This document shows positions 34,388 through 46,382 of a DNA stretch of 64,000 nt, one piece after another. Below the pieces are notes generated by a model. The model was given only the letters and a program-made list of their open reading frames with translations. It was not told the origin of the DNA and did no database searches. The position numbers were made by a program, and so were the translations under genes. Source of the DNA: Cavia porcellus (lineage: Eukaryota; Chordata; Mammalia; Rodentia; Caviidae); assembly GCF_034190915.1 (NCBI RefSeq), contig NW_026947484.1, positions 69,023,482 through 69,087,481 on the forward strand. Direction: 5' to 3'. Position 1 is the stretch's first letter, and each line of letters begins with the position of its first letter.

Positions 34388-35443
34388 GGAAAATAACAAA
34401 ACGAAAGACCAAATTATAATCTCAAACCTCCAGCCCATCCCAAGAAACCTTAAGAGCTATGTACATAGAAGAAAATATATGCCTTATGCCTGAAATATCA
34501 GCCATAATAGCAACTGAAATAAAGAAGCAACTCTGGGAAGCTTTAAAGGAACTCAAACTAGAAATAATCTCCCAGGTAAAAGAAGAAATGATAAAAGAAA
34601 TGAAGGAGATGTTGAACATATCTAAAGGAGACATAGTTTAAAAATTTGAGGAACTAAACAAAAAGATAGAATCCCTGGATGAACAGTATAAAAAACAAAC
34701 AGAATACATAAAGCAGATGCAAAGAGATATACAGGAAGTCAAAATTCCACTGAAAGTTGTAAAAACTGCCTCAATGAAAGTGAAGATAGAATTTCAGACC
34801 TCGAAGACAAGATTACAGCTAGTGAACAGGAAAGGGAAAGATCTTTTAAAAATAACAAGGAATCAGGAAATAACAATTCAACAACTGCAAGATGACCCAA
34901 AGAAAAACAGCATAAGATTGATAGGGATAAATTAAAAAGGAGGGGACAACATAAAAGATGTCAAGAGGATACTTAGAGAAGTAATAGCTGAAAATTTCCC
35001 AAACATGAGAATAGAAACTGACATCAGGATCAGTGAAGCATATAGAACTTCAAATAGTCATAACCAAAATAAACTACACCCAGACATATAATAATCATTG
35101 TTCCAGAAATCCAACACAAGAATAGAATATTAAAAGCTGTCAGAGAGAAAAGACAGATCACCTATAAAGGAAAACCTATCAGAATCACAGCAGACTGCTC
35201 AGCACAAAAAATAAAGTCAAGAAGAGCATGGAGTGAAGTATTTCAGATCCTAAAGGAAAATGATTTCCAACCTAGACTGATTACCCTGAAAAACTGTCGT
35301 TCAAAATCAATGGAGAAATAAGATACTTTCATGACAAAGAATAGCTGAAGAACTTCATGATCACCAAGCCAACCCTGCAAAGAATACTGAAAGACAGTTT
35401 AGATACACTTAGGAAAAAACCACTAAGCAAAGCAGACAATTAA
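34388..35443 (+). pseudogene. L1 ORF1 (ORF1p), broken
   Basis: Encodes the trimeric RNA-binding chaperone of L1. From 34459 the frame gives a charged coiled-coil segment (AIIATEIKKQLWEALKELKL and onwards). It is cut by a TAA at 34639-34641, after which the same frame continues. The C-terminal domain is recognisable (IKDVKRILREVIAENFPNM; ITKPTLQRILKDSLDTL) and ends at TAA 35441-35443. At least one nonsense change and one frame shift are needed to explain the reading. The true start is unclear: 34459 is the first good Met, but homology may begin near 34388. ORF2 starts 19 bp after the stop. Confidence 0.75.
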
Positions 35444-35462
35444 ACAGAACAAAAAGATAAAG

Positions 35463-38400
35463 ATGCAACAGCAGAAAGATAACATGTCAACAATAAACCA
35501 ACATATAACAGTTAGAACCATTAATGTAAATGGTCTCAATGCACCAATTAAAAGAAACAGACTGATAGAATGGATCAAGAAACAACATCCAACCATGTGC
35601 TGTCTACAAGAAACCCATCTAACCCAAAAGGATACTCACTGACTGAAAGTCAAAGGATCGAAAACAATACTTCATGCAACAGGAACCCCCCCCCCAAAAA
35701 GCGGGGGTGGCTATTCTGTTTGCAGACAATGTGAACTTCAAACCAATAACTATCAGAAAAGATAAAGAAGGTCACTACATACTGGTTAGGGGAAAACTTC
35801 AAGAGGAAGAGATAACTATCTTAAATATATATGCACCAAATTCCAGAGCAGCCAATTATATAAAACAAGTATTAACAGAAACGAAAAACCAATCTAGCAG
35901 TAACACAATTATAACAGGAGATCTTAACACACCTTGACACCAAGGGACAGATCAACCAGACAGAAAATCAGCAAAGAAATAACAGAACAGAATCATACCT
36001 GTGAACAAATGGACTTGATAGACATATACAGAGTGTTCCATCCAACAACATCAGAATAAACATTCTTCTCAGCAGTACATGGGTCATTTTCTAAAATAGA
36101 CCATATATTAGCTCACAGAACATATTTAAATAAATGCAAAAGAATTGAAATTAGCCCTTGCATGTTATCCGATCATAACACCATGAAATTAGAAATTAAT
36201 GATAAAAGATACTGAAAAAATCCCACAAACACATGGAAACTGAATAACACACTCTTGAGTAATTAGTGGGTCACAGGGGAAATTAAAGAAGAAATTAAAC
36301 AATATTACAAGCAACGAAAATACAAATACAAATTACCAGAATCTGTGGGATGCAATGAAAGCTGTTCTCAGATGAAAATTTATTGCAGAGTTCCCACATC
36401 AGGAAAACAGAACATATACAAATAAATAACTTGATGTTACACCTCAAATATCTAGAAAAAGAAGAGCAAGTCAAGCGCAAAGCCAAAAGAAGAGAGGAAA
36501 TTGTAAAAGTCAGAGCAGAAATTAATGCAATAGAGACTAAGAAAACAATCCAAAGAATCAATGAATCAAAGAGTTGGTTCTTAAGAATGAATAAAATTGA
36601 TAAGCCCCTAGCCAACTTTATTTTAAAAAGGAAAGAAAAGCTCAAATTCATGCAATAAGGAATGAAAAAGGCAAAACCACTACAGACTCTATAGAAATAC
36701 AGAAGATCATCAACACCTATTTTGAAAACCTCTACTCTCAAAGGTTTGATAACACAGAAGAAATAGATAGATTCCTAGAAACATATTAAGTACCAAAGCT
36801 AGGTCAAGAAGATGTAAAACTGCTGAATAACCCAATTTCTATCAATGAAACTGAAAATGTAATTACGTCCTTACCTACAAAGAAGAGCCCAGGCTCAGAC
36901 AGATTCACTGCAGAATTCTGTAAGAAGGACAAAAACGACTTAATGCTGACACTCCTCAAACTCTTCAATGAAATTGAAAGGGAAGCAATTCTTCCTAAGT
37001 CATTCCTGGAAGCAAATATTACACTAGTACCGAAACCTGAGAAACTCCCAACTAAGAAAGAGAACTACAGACCAATATCCCTAATGAACACAGATGCAAA
37101 AATCCTCAATAAAATACTGGCAAATAGGATGCAGTAAATCATCAAGAAGATTATATACCATGACCCAGTGAGATTTATCCCAGGCATTCAGGGATGGTTC
37201 AACATATGTAAATCAATAAATGTAATCCATCATATCAATAAAGCCAAAAGTAAGAATCACAGTATCATTTCTATAGACACAGAAAAAGCTTTTGATAGGT
37301 CCAACATTCATTTATGACAAGAACTTTACAGAAAATTGGAATAGATGCTCTCTATCGCTATATAACAAAGGACATCTATGACAAACCAACAGCCACTATC
37401 ATGCTAAAGGGCCAAAAATCGAAGACTTTTACTTTAAAATCAGGCACAAGACAAGGATGTCCCTTATCACCATTCCTATTTAATATAGTACTGGAAATAC
37501 TAGCCAGAGCAATTAGACAATAGAGAGAGATAAAAGGCGTAAAGATAGGAAAAGAAGTTAAATTATCATTATTTGCAGATGACATGATACTCTACATAGA
37601 AGACCCCCTAAACTCCATTGAAAGACTCTTAGATATAATAAATAAATTCAGTAATGTAGCTGGATACAAAATCAATCCTCAAAAATCAATAGCATTCCTA
37701 TACACTAACAACAAAATCACTGACAGAGAAATAAGAGAAGCCACACCCTTCACACTGGCAACCAAAAAATAAAATATTTAGGAATTACTCTCATGAAAGA
37801 AGTGAAAGACCTATATAAGGAGAATTGAAATACACTGAAAAAAGAAATTGAAGATGATCTCAGAAAATGGAAAGACATCCCTTGCTCGTGGATAGGAAGA
37901 ATAAATATTGTGAAAATGGCCATTCTCCCAAAACTGTTATATGGATTCAATGCAATCCCAATAAAAATACCATCAACATACCTGATAGATCTCGAGAAAT
38001 CACTCCTATAATTCATCTGGAGCGAGAAGAGACCTAGATTCCCAAAGACAGTTCTAATCAGGAAAGGCAAGGCAGGAGGCATCACAATCCGTGACTTAAA
38101 GTTATACTACAAAGCAACTCTAATAAAATCAACATGGTACTGGAATCAAAACAGAGACAAAGATCAATGGAGTAGATTAGAAGATACAATCACGACTACA
38201 AACACACTCAACCACCTTATCTTTGATAAAGGAGCCAAACAGTTTCACTGGAAGAATGACAGTCTCTTTAATAAATGGTGTTGGGAAAACTGTCTCTTCA
38301 TATGCCAAAAACTAAAACTTGACCCATGCCTATCACCATGTACTAAAATAAAATCTAAATGGATCAAAGATCTGAATACTAAAACAGAAACACTCAATCT

Positions 38401-39287
38401 ATTGGAAGACAAATTGGGTAAGGACCTTGAAAACATAGGGGTAGGTATAGAATTCCTGAACAGGAATCAAACCACACAGGAAATACTTCCCAGAATCAAT
38501 AACTGGGATTCCATCTTATTAAAAAGTTTCTGCATGTCAAATCTCCAGCATAGTGAAAAAAAAAACTCACAAACTGGGAAAAAATCTTAGTGAACTGTCC
38601 CTCAGACAAAGGACTTCTGTCTAAAACATATAAAGGATTTTTTTAAAAATCAGATCCTCAAAATTCAAAGGTCCAACCCAAAAATGGGCATCTGAGATGA
38701 ATACACAATTCTCAGATGAAGAAATACAAATGGCAAATAAATACATGAAAAAATGTTCATCATCATTAGTCATTAGAGAAATGCAAATCAAAACCACACT
38801 GATTCCATCTCACTCCTGAAAGAATGGCCAGGAACAAGAAAACTACCAACAATAAATGCTGGACAGGCTGTGGGGAAAAAGAAACTCTCTGCATTGTTGG
38901 AGGGAATGTAGTCTGGTGCAACCATTGTGGAGGTCAATCTGGAGATTTCTCAAATGCTGGGATTGGAAGCCCCATTTGTTCTAGCTATTCCACTTCTAGG
39001 CATATTCCAAGAAGAACTGAAAGCATCATAGCACAGTGATATATGTGCACCCATGTTTATAGCAGCACAATTTGTAATAGCCAGATCTTGGAAACAACCT
39101 AAGAGTCCTTCAACTGAGGAATGGATAAAAAAAGTTGTGGTATATTTATACAATGGAGTACTACTCAGCTATAAAGAAGGGTCACATTGAGATATTTATA
39201 AATAAATGGGTGCAGCTTGAGACCATACTCATAAGTGAAATAAATCAAACTCACATGTATGAATACCAAATAGTTTCCCTAGTTTAA
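35463..39287 (+). pseudogene. L1 ORF2 (endonuclease/reverse transcriptase), broken
   Basis: Starts at ATG 35463 and ends at TAA 39285-39287. The span of 3825 bp is divisible by three and equals about 1274 codons, the normal L1 ORF2 length. Domains in order: endonuclease with HITVRTINVNGLNAP, LQETHLT, then LNIYAPN and TGDLNTP (35506-35935); reverse transcriptase with [10 protein letters not shown] (37060), [15 protein letters not shown] (37440) and the FADD catalytic motif at 37572-37583; and a C-terminal Cys region near 38860. Damage includes a stop after DTH at 35641, a frame change around the nine-C run near 35687-35695, a TGA at 37316-37318, and several more. Inactive. Confidence 0.85.
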
Positions 39288-40702
39288 GAAATGATATAAA
39301 TACATAAAAGTATGTGGTAATCATGATTCCCCCATTATATTGCTTTGAAACCTTATAATCTTTTCACTCATTAATTGGAATGATTTTATTCTAAGTTGTT
39401 TGATTTTATTGTCTGTGATGGTATGAACAGCTGTTTTGAAGAAAACAAGACATCATAATAGCTAGTGCTAATTTAATATCATCTTGTTTTGAAGTCTCAT
39501 CAAGCTATTGTTCTTCTGTCTCCATTGGTTTTATCATGTTGTATCTTACTGGATTTTATTACATGTGATAGTATAAACAAAACTTTTTATAGGCAAGGAG
39601 ATAATATAGAAATCATGGTTCTGCTAGTTAGTTCTAAATACCCTGTAATACTTTCATTCTCTTGAATTGTTTCATACTGTCTTGATATGTTTGATGCTAT
39701 AGTATACGAAGTTATACTCAAATATTTCAAGGAAAGAGACACTATGGTAGCTACTGCTATGTCAGGTTATGTTGTGGTGAAACACTATGTTGCTTAAATT
39801 GTTCTGTTCTGACCTTTAGGGTTATGTTGTTATGTCCTCTTTTATCTCAATTTTCTTTTTTAAAAAATTTTTTATTTTTATTATTTTTTTAATTAAGGAA
39901 AAATAAATTTTAAAATATCAGGATATATTATTGTAACTTTTTTGATTTCCTATTAACTTGATTTGAACCCCACTATTGCTCTCACCATTTTGTTTTGACT
40001 GATTTTACTTTATTCTGTTTTGTTTGATAGTATCAAGTTTGAGGGTCTAGGCAACTACTTTGAAGGTAATAAGATTCACTATGGTGCCCATTCTGTTTTG
40101 ACTATTATCTTCTTTTGAAGTCCTGTAATGTCTCCAATGTTTAGGTTTTACTGGTTTTGTTCTGTACTGTTTTGTTCAATTTTATTATATCTGATGATAT
40201 AGGCAATTCTTTTTAAGGCAGCAAGAGGCATTTTGGTAACCACTGTTGATCACCTTGTATTCTGTTTTTACATCATGTACTATGTCCATCCTTTGTTTTG
40301 ACTGACTGTTTTGTTTTGTCACATTTGGTTTTATTCTCTTCCAAAAAAAAAAAGTAGTAAGAACTGTGGCAGTAATAAAACCCAAAATGTGTAATTGTTA
40401 TTTTAAAAAAGAGAGGAAAAGAAAGTGCTCTAAAGGATACAACTGCATGTATGTTTAAGTGTGTAAGATAGATAACCATATTACTAAGTTTTTGTTGGAT
40501 CATTGAACACAACTGTTTGCAGTCTCACTGTTTAAATGTCTACTTTATATGCTTTAATTGTGGTACCTTGAACAACTATTTCTAAGATGACAATATGTAA
40601 CTTATTAACTAGTAATTTCTTACTGTTTATTTTCTTTGAAATTCTGTATTACTTGTACCCTTTTTCTCTTTTGTTTCTTTTCTCTTGAGATAAAATTTTT
40701 TA
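39288..40702 (+). repeat. Long L1 3' UTR with degenerate ~165-bp units
   Basis: About 1.4 kb after the ORF2 stop, T-rich, with recurring cores: 'gtctgtgatggtatgaacag' (39411), 'acatgtgatagtataaac' (39561), 'gtttgatgctatagtatacg' (39688), 'gtttgatagtatcaagtttg' (40022) and 'atctgatgatataggcaatt' (40187). Each is followed by an 'aagaga/aagatt..ca(t/c)tatggtagc' segment. Spacing is about 125-165 bp, with one double gap. The same units form the HAL1 3' UTR at 16407-17700. Confidence 0.75.
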
Positions 40703-40713
40703 AAAAATGATGG
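40703..40713. repeat. Possible target-site duplication, 3' side of L1
   Basis: aaaaatgatgg, matching 33915-33925. Confidence 0.55.
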
Positions 40714-41559
40714 AACCTTCATTGGTACACAGCTCTTCTATTCTACTCCGAAGTGTGTTGCTAATGTCATTTTTACAGGTCTTACACAATGCTAAAGCAC
40801 AGGTTTCCTGCCAAAAGTCACCCGGTCTGTTACAGATGAGTAAGTCTTTGTCTGAAGTTATTTTGTACGTGTGCACTGTTTTGACTATATTTTGTTGTTA
40901 ATGCAAACAAAAGCCAACAAAATAAGAAGAATGGAAACGTTTGAGTAAAAGAATTTCTACAGTTGCATCTGGTTGGCAATATTACTAAATATAGTTTCCC
41001 TTTCCCAAGCAAAATAAAAGGTAGAAGGAAAGAGAAATAAAACAGATTGACTTCTAACAGGAAAGACCAACTCAAAATCTGTCAATTTTAAAAATGAGGA
41101 AACCAAAGCACAATGTTAACCTACCAAATCTACCCAGTTAATTAACCAGTTAACTTATGCCTTCAAGAGAGGTTCCACAGGCCTGAGACCTTTCCTTTCA
41201 TTAATTTTGAATTTAAATACATAATTTATACTTTAAACAACACGTCAAAAGTCCAAAGATGGATTGAATTTTCATTTATTATTACCAAGACAAGTAACAA
41301 AGATGATTGCTTAGTAGATGGCAATGATTCTCAAATTTTTCAAAACATAAACTGGGTTAAACAACTTTGGATTGTGAAGCTATTTCAAGTCACTAGAGGA
41401 AATGTTTCTAAATTTAAAATTTCAAGTTATTGTTTAATACTAAAGAAATATTTTGGTACCCTTATGATGACATTGCTACGAGTAAAACATTTCTATTTTT
41501 TAAAATCCTTTGAAGTCCCTTTCATGAATACAAAAAAAAAAACCCTTTTTTAAATGTTG
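40714..41559. other. Unassigned AT-rich DNA
   Basis: No gene seen. 'caatgattctcaaatttttc' at 41323-41342 resembles a hAT terminal inverted repeat, but no matching partner was found. Confidence 0.3.
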
Positions 41560-42070
41560 GAAGCACTAACCATAGAAAATAATTTCAGGTTGTGCTAGCA
41601 GTTCTGATCCGATGAAACTATAATCCTGTTGCTAGTTGGCATTTATTTACAAGCATGTTTTAGAAATTGTTTTCCAAACTGCAGTGTAACTCCAGCCTCC
41701 TTTCAACTTTGCTTGCCTGACTCTCTTTAGCAGGCAAAAACTTTCTGATTGCCATAATTTCATTTTCATGCCACATTACCCTGGAAAACATTCCTCCAAA
41801 CAAACGATTGCTGTCAAAAGGCAGAGGATGCATTGTTTATATTGGGTTCTAGTGAATGAAAATAACTCATTACAGTCTCTGAGGCTTGGTTTAGAGATGT
41901 CACTGCCTCACACGGAAACTGAATTAGCAGATGCTAAATGGTAACTGGCAGTTTTAGGGTATGTGGAAGAAGTGGTTGAGCTAATTGATTAGAACCATGA
42001 AAATGAACAGGCTCTGACGATAAACAAACACTGTAATGGAGCACAAGCACCTGAACTGTTTTGTACATTC
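41560..42070. promoter_or_regulatory. Candidate conserved noncoding block
   Basis: About 500 bp of repeat-free sequence of mixed composition with many homeodomain-like TAAT/ATTA cores and AT-rich boxes (for example gagctaattgattagaacca at 41978-41997). No open frame of note. Looks like distal regulatory DNA, but this is a judgement on texture. Confidence 0.25.
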
Positions 42071-43685
42071 AGTTGCAGGGTACTGACCACTGACTGAGAA
42101 CCTACTCTCACCCAAGAGGCTTAAGTAAAATCTCCGGCTCTATCCACACCCAGTCCCTGAAAGTCAATTCATAAACACACCAAGCAGTGGTGTGACAAGG
42201 ACATGAGAAGCAAGTTAAGGAAAAATCATGTAGTTACCACCAAAACCTATGGTTCCGCTGACTAGGTGACCCAGTTCCCCTCCTCTGGGCTGTTAACGGA
42301 TAACCTGATGTCAACTGAGACAAATATGAGCAACAGAGAAAGGATGTGAAAGACCAGACACAGAATGGCTCTGGAAGGAGGCCACGAGCCCTGCCCAGGG
42401 TCATCTGGGAAATAAAAGCCCTGGGGAAGAATGTAAGAAGTAAAAGTGTGAACAATACTCCTGCATCACAAACACTGGTAAGGGATGCTTGGTTTCTCTC
42501 AGTGCAAGAACCTGGCCCACCAGGATCCTGTAATCCAATGAAAGTTCGGCTCTGACCAAAAAAAAATCCTTTCTCTGGCAAGGAAGTTGCAGAGTTGTGG
42601 ACCAGGGTGTGGGGTGGGTTACTGATAGTTCTTCCTTATGCCTCAGAATAAGAAAAAGAAGCGTGGGCAAAATTCTGTCTTACCATGGAGGGGAGACTGA
42701 TAAGTCCAAGGGAGAAGGATTCTCTCTCTTCCTGCCAGATACCAGTGTGACTTTTAAGGAAACCGGAATAACAAAGGTTAGGTTTAAGGCAAAGCCCCCT
42801 CCCGACCATCACCCTAAATAGCTGGATCATCTAGGAATTTCACTTCTTTCTGAAAAATATATGTTGAATATCCTTTATACAAAAATGCTTGGTACCAGAA
42901 ATGTTTTGAATTCTTGATTTGTTTGGAGCTTGGAGTATTTACATATAGACAAACTCTCTTGGGGATGGTACCCAAGTCCAAACAGAAAATTTATTCATGT
43001 ATTATCTATGGGTAATTTATGCAACTTCCATGGGATCCCCATGACTCAGATGTGACTCCCACCTGGCCCAAAGAAGGAACTATTTTTCTTTGCAATTAAT
43101 GATTTTCAGTCACGGCAAAGACAGTATTGCCAGTTGGCTAGTCATTATGATGGATATGCTGGGAAACGCTATCATTATCCATGGTGTATCAGCCCCAGAG
43201 TTGCATATCTCTGTTTTAGTGTTATGGTACTTAGGTTATCTCCACTGGGAACGAGCTGCACACCTGGCTCAGCTCCACTGCCTGAGACCCACATGTTTCA
43301 ACTTCTTCTCTAATTTCTACTGTTTTGTTGTTTTTACATTCCACCCCTTGTTTAAAGCTACAGTTCTCCAATTGTGAGAGACAAACGTTACAGACCTCGC
43401 TGCGCTTTGTAACACACGGCAATAGCTGTCAAGTATGGACAGTGAGGGCTCTGGCTGAGATAATTATCTCCACCTGAGTGCAATGTAGCTAGCTATGTGA
43501 CTGGCCCTGAAGTGAGGCAAGCTGTTTCCTCCACAGGAATGCCCTTGCTTGGATCTCAGCAGCACATCTGGATCTCCTGTTTGCTCAGCCTCCCCAGTCA
43601 ATGATACTTTCTTTGTAACAAGTACCTATCACTGTACAGCTATCTATAGTTTCCTTGATGGCACCACATCATAACTACTGGGTTT
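42071..43685. other. Unassigned DNA
   Basis: No gene recognised. Overlapping open frames on both strands at 42234-42670 have no domain and no splice context. Chance. Confidence 0.35.
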
Positions 43686-43830
43686 AAACATATTTCTCAA
43701 CTTCATTGTAATTTCATAAAGATCAAGGCTATATTAACTGTCTTTGTACTATCAGTACCTAGCACAATGGCTGGGTCACACTGAGCCTTCAATAAGTGTA
43801 TTACGTAACTTGGCACATAGCTGGATGGAT
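43686..43830 (+). mobile_element. L2 LINE 3' fragment
   Basis: 'aactgtctttgtactatcagtacctagcacaatggctggg' and 'gagccttcaataagtgtatt', then 'ctggatggatggatgaac', match the L2 3' end (GTCTTTGTATCCCCAGCACCTAGCACAGTGCCTGG...TCAATAAATGTTTGTTGAATGAATG). Confidence 0.7.
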
Positions 43831-46169
43831 GGATGAACACATCAGTGTCACCCTATCCTAGGATGTCATGGCATACAAAGATGAGAGATCAGTACGTGTC
43901 CACCCCAAACCAGCACAATGTGGGAAGCCCCTGTCAGGTCCCAATGTGTAGGGCAAGGTGTCAGTTGCAAGATGTAGACATTTCCTCCCTTGTTTTGCAT
44001 TTCTGAAACAGGGTATTGCTTGGGCCCTCTTGGCTAGGCAGCAACCAGGATGTGGCTCATGTGTGCATCCAAAGGATGAGGTGGGTATCAATGGCTTGGA
44101 TGGAATCCCTGGAAAGAATGCTTACAGCACTTTGAAATGAACACAGCAATCACCAGTGTTCATTATTATGTGGAAAAATTACAATATCGACTGTTTTGAG
44201 TAGAAAAGTTTTCAAGAGAGAGTGGGAAGAAGTTTTAGCCGTACCTTAATCAATTTAATTTTCTGTGTTTTCCTATGTTAGGAATTCATAAGTGTGCTCT
44301 ATCATAAAATCTGTGCCTAAATAAACTTACAATAGCTTTGTCGATGAGTAGAACATAAAAAGCCGGAGAGGAGGATGTTATGTAAATTTAACTGACATTT
44401 TTTTTCCTTCTTAGCAATCCATAAAACAGTGGCAATTCTTTTAGTCAATAACATTATATTCCATGAAATATGGAGTACTTGCTGTAAAATTAGTGATTTT
44501 TTTCCCCTCTTCTGAGAAACAAACAGGATTAGTAAATTGTAACTGTTACCTTTTTTTTTTTTACTGAATTAAAAGCACACTGAGATCTGTGTGTACCTTT
44601 CCCAGGAAGATGAATTTCACACTGTTGCAATAAACAGAACACATGATGCTTGCAAATTCCCCAGGAGAAGCTTCTCTGTCCAAACCCAGGCTTTGTTATT
44701 GTTTAATGTTGGTGCTAAAGAAAAGAAAGAAACCTTCCCAGGTAAGCCACATTAAAAATAGTCAATATGTTTCTGACAGCACTATCAATTATTTCTGCCT
44801 TGATACATTCCCACTCCCATCCCCAGAGAGAAGCAAAGAAAAGGGACAAAAGCTCCTATCTTCTCTCAAATAACTTTGAAGCTCACACAAGATTGTTGCC
44901 AAATCCTCTGCTTCTTCCAGTGAGGGCTATCAGTCCACATCTTCTTAGACATCTTCTTAGACACTTGGCTATAAGGGTAATAAAAGAAAGAACTTTACAA
45001 GCTTCGAGCTACATCATTAAAAAGAAGCAGGAAACCTTCTGGGTCATGGCTAAGTCTCTTCATGGTGAACTTTCCACTCTGCTGCTTATTTAAGAATCAG
45101 GATTCATTCAAGTGGAAACCAACCTTGATAAGCTGGCAAGGACCAACACACACCAGGATGCTCCAACTACTCCTGCCAGCCCTACTGCCGCCCCTCTCCC
45201 AGGAACCCCCCACCAGGCTTTCGAATCCTACCCATCCTCCACTCTCCCTCCAAAGCAAAGAGAGGGAAGCGGAATCCATAAGGTTTGAGTGATTTCCTTT
45301 GCCCACATTACACAGATGGTCCGGCTGACAGCACTGGTCCTGGGTGGAATGCAGGCAGCACACAGCCCAGTTCCTGCTGTCCAAACAGAGGAAAGATGTG
45401 ACTGAGCAGTGAATCAAAGGCTCCCTCGCCTTTCCATGTCCCCAGTGTGCAATTATAGCAAGGCCTGTGATTCCCAGCAGCACCATTTACATCTTGCCTT
45501 CCCAGACTCTCCTGGAAGACTGTAAAATTCTGATTTACCACCTTTCCGGGCAGGCTGTCTCTGGAAATACTCACGCTGCTCCACTCGAACCTTAATAAAA
45601 ACCGGGTGTCCCAAATAGTGAGATGTTCATTGCTAACTTCCATATTGGCTCCGAGGAGGAAAAGGTAATATTTTTGTTGTTGTTGTTTTGTGGGGCCCAA
45701 AAGCAGGAAAGAAAAGGGGGGAAATACAATATTACAGAAACACCAGGTTTCAGAGCTTCCAAACCCTACCCAGCACATTCTGCAGTGTTTGTGGAATGCA
45801 GCACATTGCAGCCTTGGTGGCCTCCACTCAGGTCCCCAGTTTGCCTCTGAGATCGCATAAACCAGCTACTTTGTTGTTCGATTACTGCATCAATTTTCTT
45901 AAAATGTGGAGTTCCATGTAGAGGTGAGAAGTCAAGTTATCAGGTCACATACGGTGTGGGTGTGGAGCCATGAGGTAGCGTCTCGTAGGGAGGAAATGAA
46001 ATACTGCATGCAGAGGGCTTGTTAAAAGCTGTATGCTTGAAAAATCCATGGGAAACACAAGTCAGGAAGCAAACAGTTCCCACTTTTGTTGGTCATGTGA
46101 ATCATGTGAATGCACTTTTGACACTGGTGCAGTTTTAGACAGGGAAAAAGATAGTGAATCATGAAGCCA
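43831..46169. other. Unassigned DNA
   Basis: No gene recognised. The 108-156-codon frames at 44767-45093, 45097-45486 and 45308-45778 overlap each other on both strands and show no domain. Around 44350-44570 there is a repeat-free AT-rich block that could be conserved. Confidence 0.35.
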
Positions 46170-46262
46170 AGTTTTATGGAAAAACACGTGGAAAAGAACA
46201 AAGCTTTGAAAAGTGCTGCCTTGCAAAGCTTTATTCTTTTCCACATGTTTTCCCATAAAACT
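46170..46262. repeat. 39-bp inverted repeat with 15-nt loop
   Basis: Left arm 46170-46208, loop 46209-46223, right arm 46224-46262. The arms are complementary at 36 of 39 positions with no gaps. The three mismatches are A/C or C/A on the plus strand, so all three would be G-U wobble pairs in a minus-strand transcript. The structure gives near-identical peptides in frames on both strands. No known transposon termini were recognised at the edges. Confidence 0.9.
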
Positions 46263-46319
46263 TCACAAGGGTGCAGCCTTCTCTTCTGGGGTTGCATGCT
46301 ACGCTGTTACAGACATAGT

Positions 46320-46382
46320 AACACACTCATGCACACACACATGCACACACACACATGTACACACACACACACACATATGCAT
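46320..46382. repeat. (CA)n microsatellite with ATG interruptions
   Basis: AC repeats broken by 'catgca' and 'catgtac' motifs. Confidence 0.9.

Larger units (their letters stand above)
33926..40702 (+). mobile_element. Near full-length L1 element
   Basis: About 6.8 kb in plus orientation: a GC-rich 5' UTR with tandem monomers, an ORF1 remnant, an ORF2 remnant with endonuclease and reverse-transcriptase motifs, and a 1.4-kb 3' UTR ending TTGAGATAAAATTTTTTAAA. The HAL1 at 16394-20157 ends similarly (TTTAAGATAAAA), which fixes this 3' boundary. Both ORFs carry stops and frameshifts, so it is inactive. It is complete in layout and clearly younger than the L1M fragments elsewhere in the window. 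Confidence 0.85.

Noticed and set aside
36295..36741. 148-codon minus-strand frame rich in hydrophobic residues
   Set aside because: Antisense shadow of L1 ORF2.
41323..41342. hAT terminal inverted repeat
   Set aside because: Only one short match, with no partner end or transposase.
45097..45778. Overlapping 129- and 156-codon minus-strand frames
   Set aside because: They overlap each other in different frames and also frames on the other strand. No domain recognised.
46170..46262. A known microRNA gene
   Set aside because: The stem is longer and more perfect than usual pre-miRNAs and I do not recognise a known mature sequence. Left as an unexplained hairpin.
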